Assembly (NCBI GenBank): GCA_951812665.1
Contig: CATOST010000015.1
Location: forward strand, 1 to 64,000
Reading direction: 5' to 3'
Source of the DNA: an uncultured Acidobacteriota bacterium
GTDB lineage: Bacteria > Acidobacteriota > UBA6911 > RPQK01 > JAJDTT01
Length of the DNA: 64,000 nucleotides
The notes under the pieces were generated by a model. That model saw nothing but the letters and a program-made list of their open reading frames with translations. It had not been told where the DNA came from and did not search any database. The position numbers were made by a program, and so were the translations under genes. Numbering within the stretch: the stretch's first letter is position 1; every line of letters begins with the position of its first letter. Below are positions 25,077 through 32,788 of this stretch, one piece after another.

Positions 25077-26306
25077 TTGGCTTTCTTCCAGTACAAGGCG
25101 GTAACGGCCGACGGACGAGTAGTCGAGGGCACGTTGGAGGCGGCGGACGTCCGCGGCGTCACCTCGCGCCTCCGGGATCAGGGTCAGTTCCCGGTCACCA
25201 TCTCCTCCGCCGGCACCACCGAGTCGGGCGGCCTGCTGGGCCGGGAGATCAAGCTCCCCTGGCGCCGCAATCGAGTCGCCCGGGCCGACCTCCTGGTCTT
25301 CACCCAGGAACTCTCCACTCTGGTGAAGGCGGGTCTGCCCCTGGACCGGAGCCTGAGCGTGCTGGGCGAGTTGACCGAAAACCGCCATCTGCGCGACGTG
25401 GTCAAGGAATTGCTGCGGGAGATCAAAGGGGGCAAGTCCCTATCCGAAGGCATGGCCATGCACCCCCACATCTTCCCCAAGATCTACGTGAACATGGTTC
25501 GGGCGGGTGAGATCGGCGGCGCCCTGGACAAGATCCTGGAGCGCCTGCAGGAGTACCTGGAGCGCTCCGAAGAACTGCGCAACTACTTCGTCTCGTCCCT
25601 CATCTACCCTCTGGTCCTGGCGCTGGTGGGAGGAGCCTCCATCATCATCATGGTCAGCTTCATCATCCCCAAGTTCGCGGACATTTTCGAGAACGCCGGA
25701 GCCCCCATTCCCCTGCCCATGAAGATCATGCTGGCCGCCGGGGACGTCCTGACCGGATATTGGTGGCTGATCCTGCTGCTGGGGATCGCGATCGTGCAGC
25801 TCTTCAAGCGCTACCTCCGGACCGAGAAGGGAAGGCTCAACTGGGATTCGCGGATGCTGAAGGTCCCGCTTCTGGGATCCATCTTCCGCAAGCTGGAGGT
25901 GGCCCGTTTCAGCCGGACCCTGGGCACCCTGCTGCGCAGTACCGTGCCCCTGATTCAGGCCCTGAACATCGTCAAGGAGGTGGTTGGGAACCAAGCCATC
26001 GCCTCCACCATGGAGTCCATCAAGTCGGGCGTCAAGAAGGGAGACGGACTGGCCAAGCCCATCCGCGAGGCCGATATTTTCCCCCCCTTCGCCCTGCACC
26101 TGCTGGCGGTCGGCGAGGAGACGGGACGCCTGGACGACATGCTGCTCCAGGTCGCCGACGCCTACGACCGCGACCTGAGGACGGCGCTCAAGCGGTTCGT
26201 GGCCCTGTTCGAGCCGGTGCTCATCCTGGTCATGGGCCTGATCATCGGCACCATGGTGGTCTCCATGCTCTATTCCATATTCAGCATCAACGACGTGCCG
26301 TTGTAG
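25077..26306 (+). CDS. gspF: Type II secretion inner-membrane protein GspF
   Basis: A 409-residue platform protein of the GspF/PilC family. Two repeated cytoplasmic T2SSF domains are seen: residues 70-195 (LLVFTQELSTLVKAGLPLDRSLSVL) and residues 275-400 (EVARFSRTLGTLLRSTVPLIQALNIV), with membrane helices near residues 170-195, 220-245 and 375-400. It couples the GspE ATPase to the pseudopilus. The start is a TTG at 25077 with GAAGGA nine bases upstream; AFFQYKAVTADGRVVEG matches the family N-terminus, and no ATG fits. Confidence 0.96.
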   Translation: MAFFQYKAVTADGRVVEGTLEAADVRGVTSRLRDQGQFPVTISSAGTTESGGLLGREIKLPWRRNRVARADLLVFTQELSTLVKAGLPLDRSLSVLGELTENRHLRDVVKELLREIKGGKSLSEGMAMHPHIFPKIYVNMVRAGEIGGALDKILERLQEYLERSEELRNYFVSSLIYPLVLALVGGASIIIMVSFIIPKFADIFENAGAPIPLPMKIMLAAGDVLTGYWWLILLLGIAIVQLFKRYLRTEKGRLNWDSRMLKVPLLGSIFRKLEVARFSRTLGTLLRSTVPLIQALNIVKEVVGNQAIASTMESIKSGVKKGDGLAKPIREADIFPPFALHLLAVGEETGRLDDMLLQVADAYDRDLRTALKRFVALFEPVLILVMGLIIGTMVVSMLYSIFSINDVPL

Positions 26307-26328
26307 GCACCATTCGAGGGAGGTAGAC

Positions 26329-26784
26329 GTGAGCAGGACAGTCGACAAGGCCGCCAAGGCCGTGGAAACGCAGGAAAGGAAACACGATCGAGGGTTTTCC
26401 CTGATCGAGCTCATCGTGGTGCTGGTGATCCTGGGACTTCTGGCCACGGTGGTGGGTCCCAAGGTGATGGAGCGCCTGGGCCGGGGAAAGAGCGAGATCG
26501 CCAAGCTCCAGATCGACCAGTTCGAAGGAGCCCTGGGCCTCTTTCGTTTCGACGTGGGCCGCTACCCCAACACGGGGGAGGGGCTCACCAGCTTGTTGGA
26601 AAACGCCGGGCTCCACAACTGGAGCGGTCCCTACCTGGACAAGCGGACCCTGCCCAACGACCCCTGGGGCCGTGAGTACCAGTACCGCTCCCCGGGTCAG
26701 TACGGCGACTACGATCTCTGGAGCTGGGGCGCCGACGGCGTGGAAGGAGGCGAATCCGACAGCGCCGACGTGACCTCGTGGTAG
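26329..26784 (+). CDS. gspG: Type II secretion major pseudopilin GspG
   Basis: A 151-residue pseudopilin starting at a GTG after GGGAGG. The leader ends in KHDRG, and cleavage before FSLIELIVVLVILGLLATVVGPKVM leaves the Glu5 residue needed for assembly. The C-terminal part (GRYPNTGEGLTSLL, WSGPYLDKRTLPNDPWGREYQYRSPGQ, DLWSWGADGVEGG) is the calcium-binding GspG signature. The 23-residue leader is longer than usual. The TAG stop overlaps a GGAG repeat foot. Confidence 0.97.
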   Translation: MSRTVDKAAKAVETQERKHDRGFSLIELIVVLVILGLLATVVGPKVMERLGRGKSEIAKLQIDQFEGALGLFRFDVGRYPNTGEGLTSLLENAGLHNWSGPYLDKRTLPNDPWGREYQYRSPGQYGDYDLWSWGADGVEGGESDSADVTSW

Positions 26785-26855
26785 GAGGAGCGGCGAGGAG
26801 CGGCGACTTTCTAGTCGCCGACTGGGAAGGGCGTCTTTTAGGCGCCCCGTCACCT
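26784..26855 (+). repeat. REP cluster D between gspG and gspH
   Basis: A partial GGAGCGGCG is followed by GGAGCGGCGAC-TTTCTA-GTCGCCG and then GGCGTC-TTTTA-GGCGCC. The first GGAG overlaps the gspG TAG stop. Confidence 0.85.
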
Positions 26856-26877
26856 CCCAACCCGACTAAAAAAGAAA

Positions 26878-27369
26878 ATGCTACCTGAACCCCCCACCTC
26901 CCCCTCGGGCTTCACCCTGGTCGAGCTCATGGTCCTCCTGATCATCATGGGTCTGGCCACCATGCTGATCCTGCCGTCCTTCACCTCCGGCCTCCAGGGC
27001 CTGGAGCTGGAGGCCGCCTGCCGCGATCTGGCGACGCGCATGAAGCGGGCCCGTTTCGAGGCCATCGGCCGCCACACGGTCCGCCGCATCATCGTGACCC
27101 GGGACGACGCAGGGGCCGGCTACTACGTCCTGGCCAACGAATTCGGAGAGGAGATCGGCAGCGTGGACCTGCCGGACGGAATCGTGCCCCAGACCATCGA
27201 CAACACACCGCTTCCGTGGAGGGTCCATTTCTACTCCAACGGCCGCAGCTCGGGCGGCGCCATCGGACTGGTCAACCGGCAGGAGAAGCGCCTCTACGTC
27301 AGCGCCGATGCCATCACCGGCCTGGCCAAGGTGTCGCCGATCCTCGAATCCCAAGGGAGGCCGAGGTGA
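26878..27369 (+). CDS. gspH: Type II secretion minor pseudopilin GspH
   Basis: A 163-residue pseudopilin. A short leader (MLPEPPTSPSG) is cut before FTLVELMVLLIIMGLATMLILPSF. The downstream domain (LEAACRDLATRMKRARFEAIGRHTVRRIIV ... ISVD-like strands ending FYSNGRSSGGAIGLVNRQEKRLYVS) fits GspH/FimT. Minor pseudopilins H, I, J and K form the pseudopilus tip. The TGA stop overlaps the GTG start of gspI (GTGA). No strong ribosome site; the start is the only ATG before the cleavage site. Confidence 0.92.
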   Translation: MLPEPPTSPSGFTLVELMVLLIIMGLATMLILPSFTSGLQGLELEAACRDLATRMKRARFEAIGRHTVRRIIVTRDDAGAGYYVLANEFGEEIGSVDLPDGIVPQTIDNTPLPWRVHFYSNGRSSGGAIGLVNRQEKRLYVSADAITGLAKVSPILESQGRPR

Positions 27370-27902
27370 AGGACGGACGCTCCGCGTTCGGCGGCAAGAA
27401 AGCCGCCGCTCCCATTCGGCGACAGGAAAGTCTCCGCTCCCGTTCGGGATTCACCCTCCTCGAGGTCCTGGTCGCGGTTTCCATCCTCGGTTTGGGTGTC
27501 GCCGTCACCATGCAGACCTTCTCGGGAGGCCTGAAGAACGTCAGGCGGATCGACCTGGCCCATCGCGCCATGGGACATGCCGAGAACGTCATGAACCGGC
27601 TGCTCAGCGACGAGGATCTGGTGGGCCCGATCCAATTGGACGGGAACCTGGACGACGAGTTCGACTACACGGCCACGGTGGACTTCTGGGAACCGCCCCG
27701 CCAGGGCCTCTCCCTGGAGATCGCCGTCCCCCCCGTGAACCTGCTTCTGGTGGAGGTTCGGGTGCGCTACAAGAACGACCACCGCGGCAAATTCTACACC
27801 GCCCGCTGCCTCAAGCTGGTCCCCGATCCCTACGCCGCTCCGGCGAATCGGGGAGGGCGTCAGAGCGAGATGGAAAGGATCCTGCGCGGAGGCGGGAGAT
27901 AG
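27366..27902 (+). CDS. gspI: Type II secretion minor pseudopilin GspI with repeat-derived leader
   Basis: A 178-residue pseudopilin beginning at a GTG that overlaps the gspH stop. The mature N-terminus FTLLEVLVAVSILGLGVAVTMQTF is typical of GspI, and the later part (AENVMNRLLSDEDL ... LLLVEVRVRYKND) fits. The leader is unusually long (about 28 residues) and is mostly the translation of two REP-type hairpins (GGKKAAAPIRRQES). Because the prepilin peptidase removes the leader, the insertion is probably tolerated. Confidence 0.9.
   Translation: MKDGRSAFGGKKAAAPIRRQESLRSRSGFTLLEVLVAVSILGLGVAVTMQTFSGGLKNVRRIDLAHRAMGHAENVMNRLLSDEDLVGPIQLDGNLDDEFDYTATVDFWEPPRQGLSLEIAVPPVNLLLVEVRVRYKNDHRGKFYTARCLKLVPDPYAAPANRGGRQSEMERILRGGGR
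27389..27450 (-). repeat. Two REP-like hairpins inside the gspI leader
   Basis: GGCGGCAAGAAAGCCGCCGCTCC and GGCGACAGGAAAGTCTCCGCTCC are inverted-orientation copies of the family; the second has a mismatch in its stem. Both are read through in frame by gspI. Confidence 0.8.
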
Positions 27903-27945
27903 AAATCTCGTAATTGGAATCTGGAATTCGTTTGGGAATTGAGTT

Positions 27946-28674
27946 TTGGAATTTGGAATTTCGTCGAACCAAGTGAGGCCCGACTCCGGCTTCACCCTGA
28001 TTGAACTGGTCGTCGCCCTCACCATCCTGGGACTGGTGGCGGGCATCGTCTTCTCCTCCCTTCGCCTGGCCCTCAACAGCTACCAGAAGAGCCAGATCCG
28101 GCTGGAGGAAGAAGCGGCCGAGAGAATCCTCGGAGATCAGGTCAAACGCCAAGTGGCGTCACTTTATCCCCTGCGCCCGGTGGCACCGCCGGACCGGACC
28201 GGATTGGGCCCGGTGGAACCTCCCACCCGCTTCCAGACGCCCCTCTTCTTCGGCACCCCCGACTCGGTCACCTTTATCACCGTGGCGCCGTTGGTCATGC
28301 ATCAGACGCCCGGATTGACCGTGGTCCGCTACGGTCTGGCCGAGGACGAGTACGGAGATCCCTACATGGGCTCCATGGAGGCCCAGTTCGTGGGCCTGGA
28401 CAGCTTCAACGCCATGGTCCGGATCCCGGACGGAAAGCCGCTGCCCCTGATCCGGGACATCACCGCGCTGGAGTTCCAGTACTACGGGTACGACCCCCGT
28501 CAGAAGGTGTTCGCCTGGTTCCCGGAATGGCTGGGAGAGGAAATGCAGTCCGTGCCTCGGGCCATCCGCATCGTTCATAACAGAGGGGAGGTCTTCGCCT
28601 CCGTCAACGCCAGCTTCATCGGGCGGCGGACAAGATCGAACCGGGTATACGGAACAGCGGGGGATCGCCAATGA
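27946..28674 (+). CDS. gspJ: Type II secretion minor pseudopilin GspJ
   Basis: A 242-residue pseudopilin with mature N-terminus FTLIELVVALTILGLVAGIVFSSLRLALNSYQ after DSG. The start is uncertain: a TTG at 27946 lies in the repeated motif TTGGAATTTGGAATTT, while a GTG at 27973 would leave a leader of only six residues (VRPDSG). The C-terminal part (ITALEFQYYGYDPRQKVFAWFPEW ... PRAIRIVH) is GspJ-like. The stop overlaps the gspK start (ATGA). Confidence 0.9.
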   Translation: MEFGISSNQVRPDSGFTLIELVVALTILGLVAGIVFSSLRLALNSYQKSQIRLEEEAAERILGDQVKRQVASLYPLRPVAPPDRTGLGPVEPPTRFQTPLFFGTPDSVTFITVAPLVMHQTPGLTVVRYGLAEDEYGDPYMGSMEAQFVGLDSFNAMVRIPDGKPLPLIRDITALEFQYYGYDPRQKVFAWFPEWLGEEMQSVPRAIRIVHNRGEVFASVNASFIGRRTRSNRVYGTAGDRQ

Positions 28675-29675
28675 GGAACCGATCGAGCACTGGTGACGGC
28701 GACCGGGGCGCGGTCCTCATCATCGTCCTCTGGGTGATGCTGGCCCTGGGACTGTTGGCGCTGAGCTTCGGCGCGGCCATCCGCACCGAAATCGACGCCA
28801 CCCGCAACCTGGTGGAGCAAAAGCGGGCGCACTACCTGGCCCGGGCCGGAATCGACTACGCCGTCTATCGGATCATCGAATCCCAGATGGCCTTCGCCAA
28901 AAGCCAGCAGCGCATGGACCTGGGGCCGGGATCGGTCCCTGAAGTCATGACCGGTGCCGTCACCTTGCAGTTGGGAGCCGATTTCGCCGACGTGGAGGTG
29001 GTGGACGAGACCGGGAAGATCAACCTCAACACGGCCCCTTCGCACCTGATCTACAACCTTCTGATCACGGTGGGAATGGAGCCCGGCGACGCCGACATGC
29101 TCACCGATTCCATCGAGGACTGGAGGGACCCCGACGAGTTCTTTCGGCCCAACGGGGCCGAGAGCGACTACTACCTCTCCCTCCCGCGGCCCTACTATGC
29201 CAAGAACGGCCCCTTCGACGTTCCCGAAGAGCTGCTGCTGGTGCGGGGGGTGACGCCCGAGATCTACTACGGCCAAAAGGGCCTCACGCCCGACGGCGAA
29301 CGGGTCGAGTACTTCGGGCTCGGAAAGTACCTCACCGTCTTCAGCAGCGTGAACCGGATCAACGTCAACTCGGCGCCGGTCCCGGTCCTGGCCGCCATCC
29401 CGGGGCTGACCTACGAGACGGCGCTGGTCATCGACGAGATGCGCCGCCAGTTCCCCCTGGGCGACGTGAACACAGCATTGACCCAGATCCCAGGCCTGCC
29501 CACGGACACGGCCTCCTATCTCTCGACCCTTCGATCCAACGTCTACAACCTGATCAGCACCGGGCGGCTGTCCGGGTCGGAGGTGATCGGCCGCATCAAC
29601 GCCGTGATCCGGATCGGAGTCGGAATCAAGCAGTATGCTGTCCTCTACTGGAATGAAGCGAACACGGAATTGTAG
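28671..29675 (+). CDS. gspK: Type II secretion minor pseudopilin GspK
   Basis: A 334-residue pseudopilin. The hydrophobic N-terminal helix follows GDRG (AVLIIVLWVMLALGLLALSFGAAIRTEI) and, as usual for GspK, lacks the Glu5 of other pseudopilins. The large globular domain includes VVDETGKINLNTAP, DSIEDWRDPDEFFRPNGAESDYY and VNRINVNSAPVPVLAAIPGLTYETA, matching the helix-hairpin-helix type region of GspK. It caps the pseudopilus tip. Normal length. Confidence 0.95.
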   Translation: MRNRSSTGDGDRGAVLIIVLWVMLALGLLALSFGAAIRTEIDATRNLVEQKRAHYLARAGIDYAVYRIIESQMAFAKSQQRMDLGPGSVPEVMTGAVTLQLGADFADVEVVDETGKINLNTAPSHLIYNLLITVGMEPGDADMLTDSIEDWRDPDEFFRPNGAESDYYLSLPRPYYAKNGPFDVPEELLLVRGVTPEIYYGQKGLTPDGERVEYFGLGKYLTVFSSVNRINVNSAPVPVLAAIPGLTYETALVIDEMRRQFPLGDVNTALTQIPGLPTDTASYLSTLRSNVYNLISTGRLSGSEVIGRINAVIRIGVGIKQYAVLYWNEANTEL

Positions 29676-29682
29676 AAACGCT

Positions 29683-29795
29683 GGAGCGGCGGCTTTCTTG
29701 CCGCCGACTGGGAGGGGCGACTTTCTTGTCGCCCACTGGGAGCGGCGTGTTTCACGCGCCGACTGGGATCGGCGTCTTTCAGGCGCCGAACTCCA
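29683..29795 (+). repeat. REP cluster F between gspK and gspL (four units)
   Basis: Four consecutive units have four different stems: GGCGGC/GCCGCC, GGCGAC/GTCGCC, GGCGTG/CACGCGCC-type and GGCGTC/GGCGCC. Linkers are ACTGGGA. The changes are compensatory across the arms. No gene is seen between 29676 and 29904. Confidence 0.9.
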
Positions 29796-29904
29796 GTCCA
29801 ACAAAACCCCAACCACCAACATCCACACCCCAAAGTGGCCGCATCCGGAATGGGGAACAAGCATGTCCCCCTCCAACCCCCTTCCCAAGAGGTGACTTTC
29901 AACC

Positions 29905-31305
29905 ATGCGACTCAGCCTAGGCACCGCTCTCGGCATCGAAATCCACGGCCCCGACCTGATCCTCGCCGTCGTCCGAAAAGGCTTCCGCCAGTTCGAGCTC
30001 CAGGACCACGCCGTCATCAAGGATTTCCGGACTCTTCCTCCGGCCCAGCTCCGGGACCGTATCCGCCAGTCGGTCCGCTCCTACAGCGCCCTCAAGGACC
30101 GGATCATCCTGGGAATTCCCCGCGACGAAGCGGTGGTCCGGTGGCTGGAGCTACCTCTGGAGGTGGAAGAGAACCTGGATCAGATGGTCCAGTTCCAGGT
30201 CGAGCGCCTGGAACCCACCGAGGAGAACGGATCCTACTTCGAATACCAGGTCCTGGAAAAGGACGAAGCCAACGGCAAGCTGCTGATCCAGATCACCATG
30301 CTGCCGCGGGCCACGCTGGACCGGTACCTGGAGATTCTCCAACCCGCCGACCTGTATCCGGTGGCCATCCGCCTGTCCAGCATCGCCTATCACCAGGTTC
30401 TGCTGGCTCACGCCGACGGACTCCCCGCGGACCAACCTTGCCTGGCCCTGGCTCTGAGCCCCGGTTCCATCGAAATGGTGCTGATCTCCGGCTCCAGCAA
30501 GTATTTCTCCCAGAAGGTGGGACTGCGGGAAGACGAGGCGCTGACGCTGGCCTCGATCCTGCACCATGTGGACGCCTTTCTCTCCCAGGTCAGCCCCGTG
30601 GGGACCGAGCTTCGCAAGATCTACCTGAGCGGCGCTCTGGCCGGCTCCCTCCTGGGCGAGTTCCGGGCCCGCTTCGAGGATTGCGAGCTGCTCCGCACGC
30701 AGCTTCAACTGGCCCCTCAGAACCTCCGGGCGGAGGCGGTGGAGCCATTCCTGCCGGCCGCCGGGTTGGCCATTTCAGGTCTGACCCGGTCGGGGCCCGC
30801 CCGCTACAACCTGATTCCGGAGGAGAAGCGGCTGGTGCTGGAACGGTCCAGTCTGGCGCCGACGGCTCTGCTGGCAGGACTGGTGGCCGTGATGGCCGTG
30901 GCCCTGCTGGGCAGGGATTATTTCCAGCAGTCCGATCTGACCCACCAGATCCAGACGGAGCTCGACGGCCTGCAACCCAGGGTCCAGGAGGTCATGGAGC
31001 TGCGGGAACGGACCCGTCGGGCCGAAGCGAGGCTAGCGGAGCTGCAGGAGCTGATGCAGGACCGGCATAAGGTCCTGGGCATCCTGCGGGAGATGACGGA
31101 GAAGACCCCGGACGACGCCTTCCTGGACCGGCTTTCGATCCGGGGAGACCAGGTCAACATGGTGGGCTACGCGTCGTCGGCGTCGGCGCTCCTGTCCAAC
31201 CTCACCACCTCCGAATCCCTCGACACCGTCGAGCCCCGGAACATCGCGCCCGCCAGGGGGATGGGGAATCGGGAGAAGTTCACCTTCGACGCCACCTCCA
31301 AGTGA
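29905..31305 (+). CDS. gspL: Type II secretion GspL/PilM-PilN-like protein
   Basis: A 466-residue bitopic protein. The cytoplasmic part (residues 1-300) is an actin-like fold related to PilM/GspL (LGIEIHGPDLILAVVRKG ... GIPRDEAVVRWLELPLEVEENLDQMVQFQVERL). A membrane helix lies near residues 312-332 (LAPTALLAGLVAVMAVALLG), then a coiled coil and a PilN-type ferredoxin-like domain (VLGILREMTEKTPDDAFLDRLSIRGDQVNMVGYASSASALLSNL). It recruits GspE to the membrane. AGAGG lies upstream of the ATG. Confidence 0.92.
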   Translation: MRLSLGTALGIEIHGPDLILAVVRKGFRQFELQDHAVIKDFRTLPPAQLRDRIRQSVRSYSALKDRIILGIPRDEAVVRWLELPLEVEENLDQMVQFQVERLEPTEENGSYFEYQVLEKDEANGKLLIQITMLPRATLDRYLEILQPADLYPVAIRLSSIAYHQVLLAHADGLPADQPCLALALSPGSIEMVLISGSSKYFSQKVGLREDEALTLASILHHVDAFLSQVSPVGTELRKIYLSGALAGSLLGEFRARFEDCELLRTQLQLAPQNLRAEAVEPFLPAAGLAISGLTRSGPARYNLIPEEKRLVLERSSLAPTALLAGLVAVMAVALLGRDYFQQSDLTHQIQTELDGLQPRVQEVMELRERTRRAEARLAELQELMQDRHKVLGILREMTEKTPDDAFLDRLSIRGDQVNMVGYASSASALLSNLTTSESLDTVEPRNIAPARGMGNREKFTFDATSK

Positions 31306-31314
31306 TAGGGAGCC

Positions 31315-31905
31315 ATGAGAAAGCTGACGCATAGAGAACGGCGCATCCTGCAGGGAGGAGGCCTGACGGCGGCGGTCGTGCTGGTCTTCTTCTTTGTGGT
31401 GGAACCCTTCAATGAGGCCCGGGCCTCGATCCCGGCCGAACTGGAGACCAAGGCCAAGTTGCTGCAGCGTTCGAAGCAGCTCCTCTCTCAGCGGGACTAC
31501 TACCGGTCGCGGAGCGAGGAGATCGAGCGGCGGGTCCAGCAGTACGAGAGCCGCTTCATCGAGGCCGAGAATTCCAGCGACGCCACCACCCAGGTGGAGC
31601 TGGCGGTGCGGGAGCTGGCGTCCCGCCTGGGCATCACCATTTCCCGGAGCAGCCGGGTCCAGGAGCGGGTCCTGGACGATCGGTACGCCAAGATCACTCT
31701 GAGGGTGAATCTTCGGGCCGACCTGCGGCAGGTGTTGGAGTTCGTGCACGCGCTTTCGACCTACCCCAAGTTCCTGAAGGTCGAAAATATGGAGCTCCGG
31801 GTCAGCAGGGTCAAAGGCAAGCGCCGCCTCAACCCCAGCATTCACGTTTCGGGCCTGATTCAACTTTCTCCCGAGTCGGGCATCTCTACCAGAGGCGGAA
31901 CATGA
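31315..31905 (+). CDS. gspM: Type II secretion GspM/PilO-like protein
   Basis: A 196-residue bitopic protein: one membrane helix near residues 15-35 (GLTAAVVLVFFFVVEPF), a coiled coil (AELETKAKLLQRSKQLLSQRDYYRSRSEEIERRVQQYES) and a ferredoxin-like domain (VELAVRELASRLGITISRSSRVQERVLDDRYAKITLRVNLRADLRQVLEFVHALSTYPKFLKVENMEL). This layout is that of GspM/PilO, the partner of GspL. Its stop overlaps the next start by four bases (ATGA). Confidence 0.9.
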   Translation: MRKLTHRERRILQGGGLTAAVVLVFFFVVEPFNEARASIPAELETKAKLLQRSKQLLSQRDYYRSRSEEIERRVQQYESRFIEAENSSDATTQVELAVRELASRLGITISRSSRVQERVLDDRYAKITLRVNLRADLRQVLEFVHALSTYPKFLKVENMELRVSRVKGKRRLNPSIHVSGLIQLSPESGISTRGGT

Positions 31906-32696
31906 GGCAAGGAATCGTATTTCTCAATCTGTTGCTGGTGGCGGGCGTCGGCCTTCTGGGCCAGCGCTTGATCTCGAACTGGCGACATTTCCAGGAGTCC
32001 ACTCGGCAGAAGGTCTACCAGCGGATCAACCGGAGTCCCGCAGCGCCCCAGGAGGCGTCCTTCGGACAGGAGCTGGCGCGGCCCTTCAACCACTATCTGG
32101 AGATCGAAGAGAGAAATCTTTTTAAACCGGGACGCCGACCGGACCCGGTGGAAACCGGACCACCGATCGCCTCCCGGAAACCGCCGCCGTTGCCCATCAA
32201 GCCGACTCTGCATGGCGTGTCCACGATCCGGGGAGAGCAGCGGGCGTTCCTGACCGTTTTCGCGGGGAAGAAGAATCAGGGCGAGTCCCGGACGGTGATG
32301 CTGGGCGACCTGGTTCAGGGGTACCGGGTGGGTGAGATCACCCCGACCACGGTCACCCTGGTATGGAACCATCACACCGAGTTGATCGACATCATGGACT
32401 CCAGGAAGGGCAAGCAGTCCAAGAAGTCGGCGTCCAAGCAGGCCGGAGCCGGCGCGGTCAACATCGTGACCGTCGGTTCCACCCGGGCCGCCGTGGAAAC
32501 GGTGGCGGCAGCGGTCCCGCCCGCCGAGGAGGCGGCGCGTGCGGCCGTGAGTCCCACCGCCGGCCAACAACGAATCCGGACCGGCGGAGCCGGCGCACGG
32601 GGCCGCACCGCCCTCACGGGCCGCCAGGGCACTGCACGCGGCCGCACCGGCACCACCAGGCGACCCGTCTACGGCGGCGGCACGACCCGGAGATGA
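31902..32696 (+). CDS. gspC: GspC-like inner-membrane protein with basic low-complexity tail
   Basis: A 264-residue protein. A membrane helix (residues 4-22) leads to a periplasmic part with ERNLFKPGRRPD, then PIKPTLHGVSTIRGEQRAFLTVFAGKKNQ and VMLGDLVQGYRVGEITPTTVTLVWN, the homology-region pattern of GspC/PilP that contacts the secretin. No PDZ domain follows. Instead residues 170-264 are rich in Ala, Arg, Gly and Thr and strongly basic. Position between gspM and gspD supports the call. The TGA stop directly abuts a GGAG repeat foot. Confidence 0.8.
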   Translation: MRQGIVFLNLLLVAGVGLLGQRLISNWRHFQESTRQKVYQRINRSPAAPQEASFGQELARPFNHYLEIEERNLFKPGRRPDPVETGPPIASRKPPPLPIKPTLHGVSTIRGEQRAFLTVFAGKKNQGESRTVMLGDLVQGYRVGEITPTTVTLVWNHHTELIDIMDSRKGKQSKKSASKQAGAGAVNIVTVGSTRAAVETVAAAVPPAEEAARAAVSPTAGQQRIRTGGAGARGRTALTGRQGTARGRTGTTRRPVYGGGTTRR

Positions 32697-32734
32697 GGAG
32701 GAGCGGCGGTTTCCAGCCGCCGAACTCCGAAAGA
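32697..32734 (+). repeat. REP hairpin G between gspC and gspD
   Basis: GGAG, then stem CGGCGGTTTCCAGCCGCCG, then AACTCC. The first GGAG directly follows the gspC TGA. It is the same subtype as 811-841 and 56157-56190. Confidence 0.85.
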
Positions 32735-32788
32735 CTCGATTTTCGACATGTATTCGCGACTTATGATTTCTCGCAAGAGGTTTAACTA

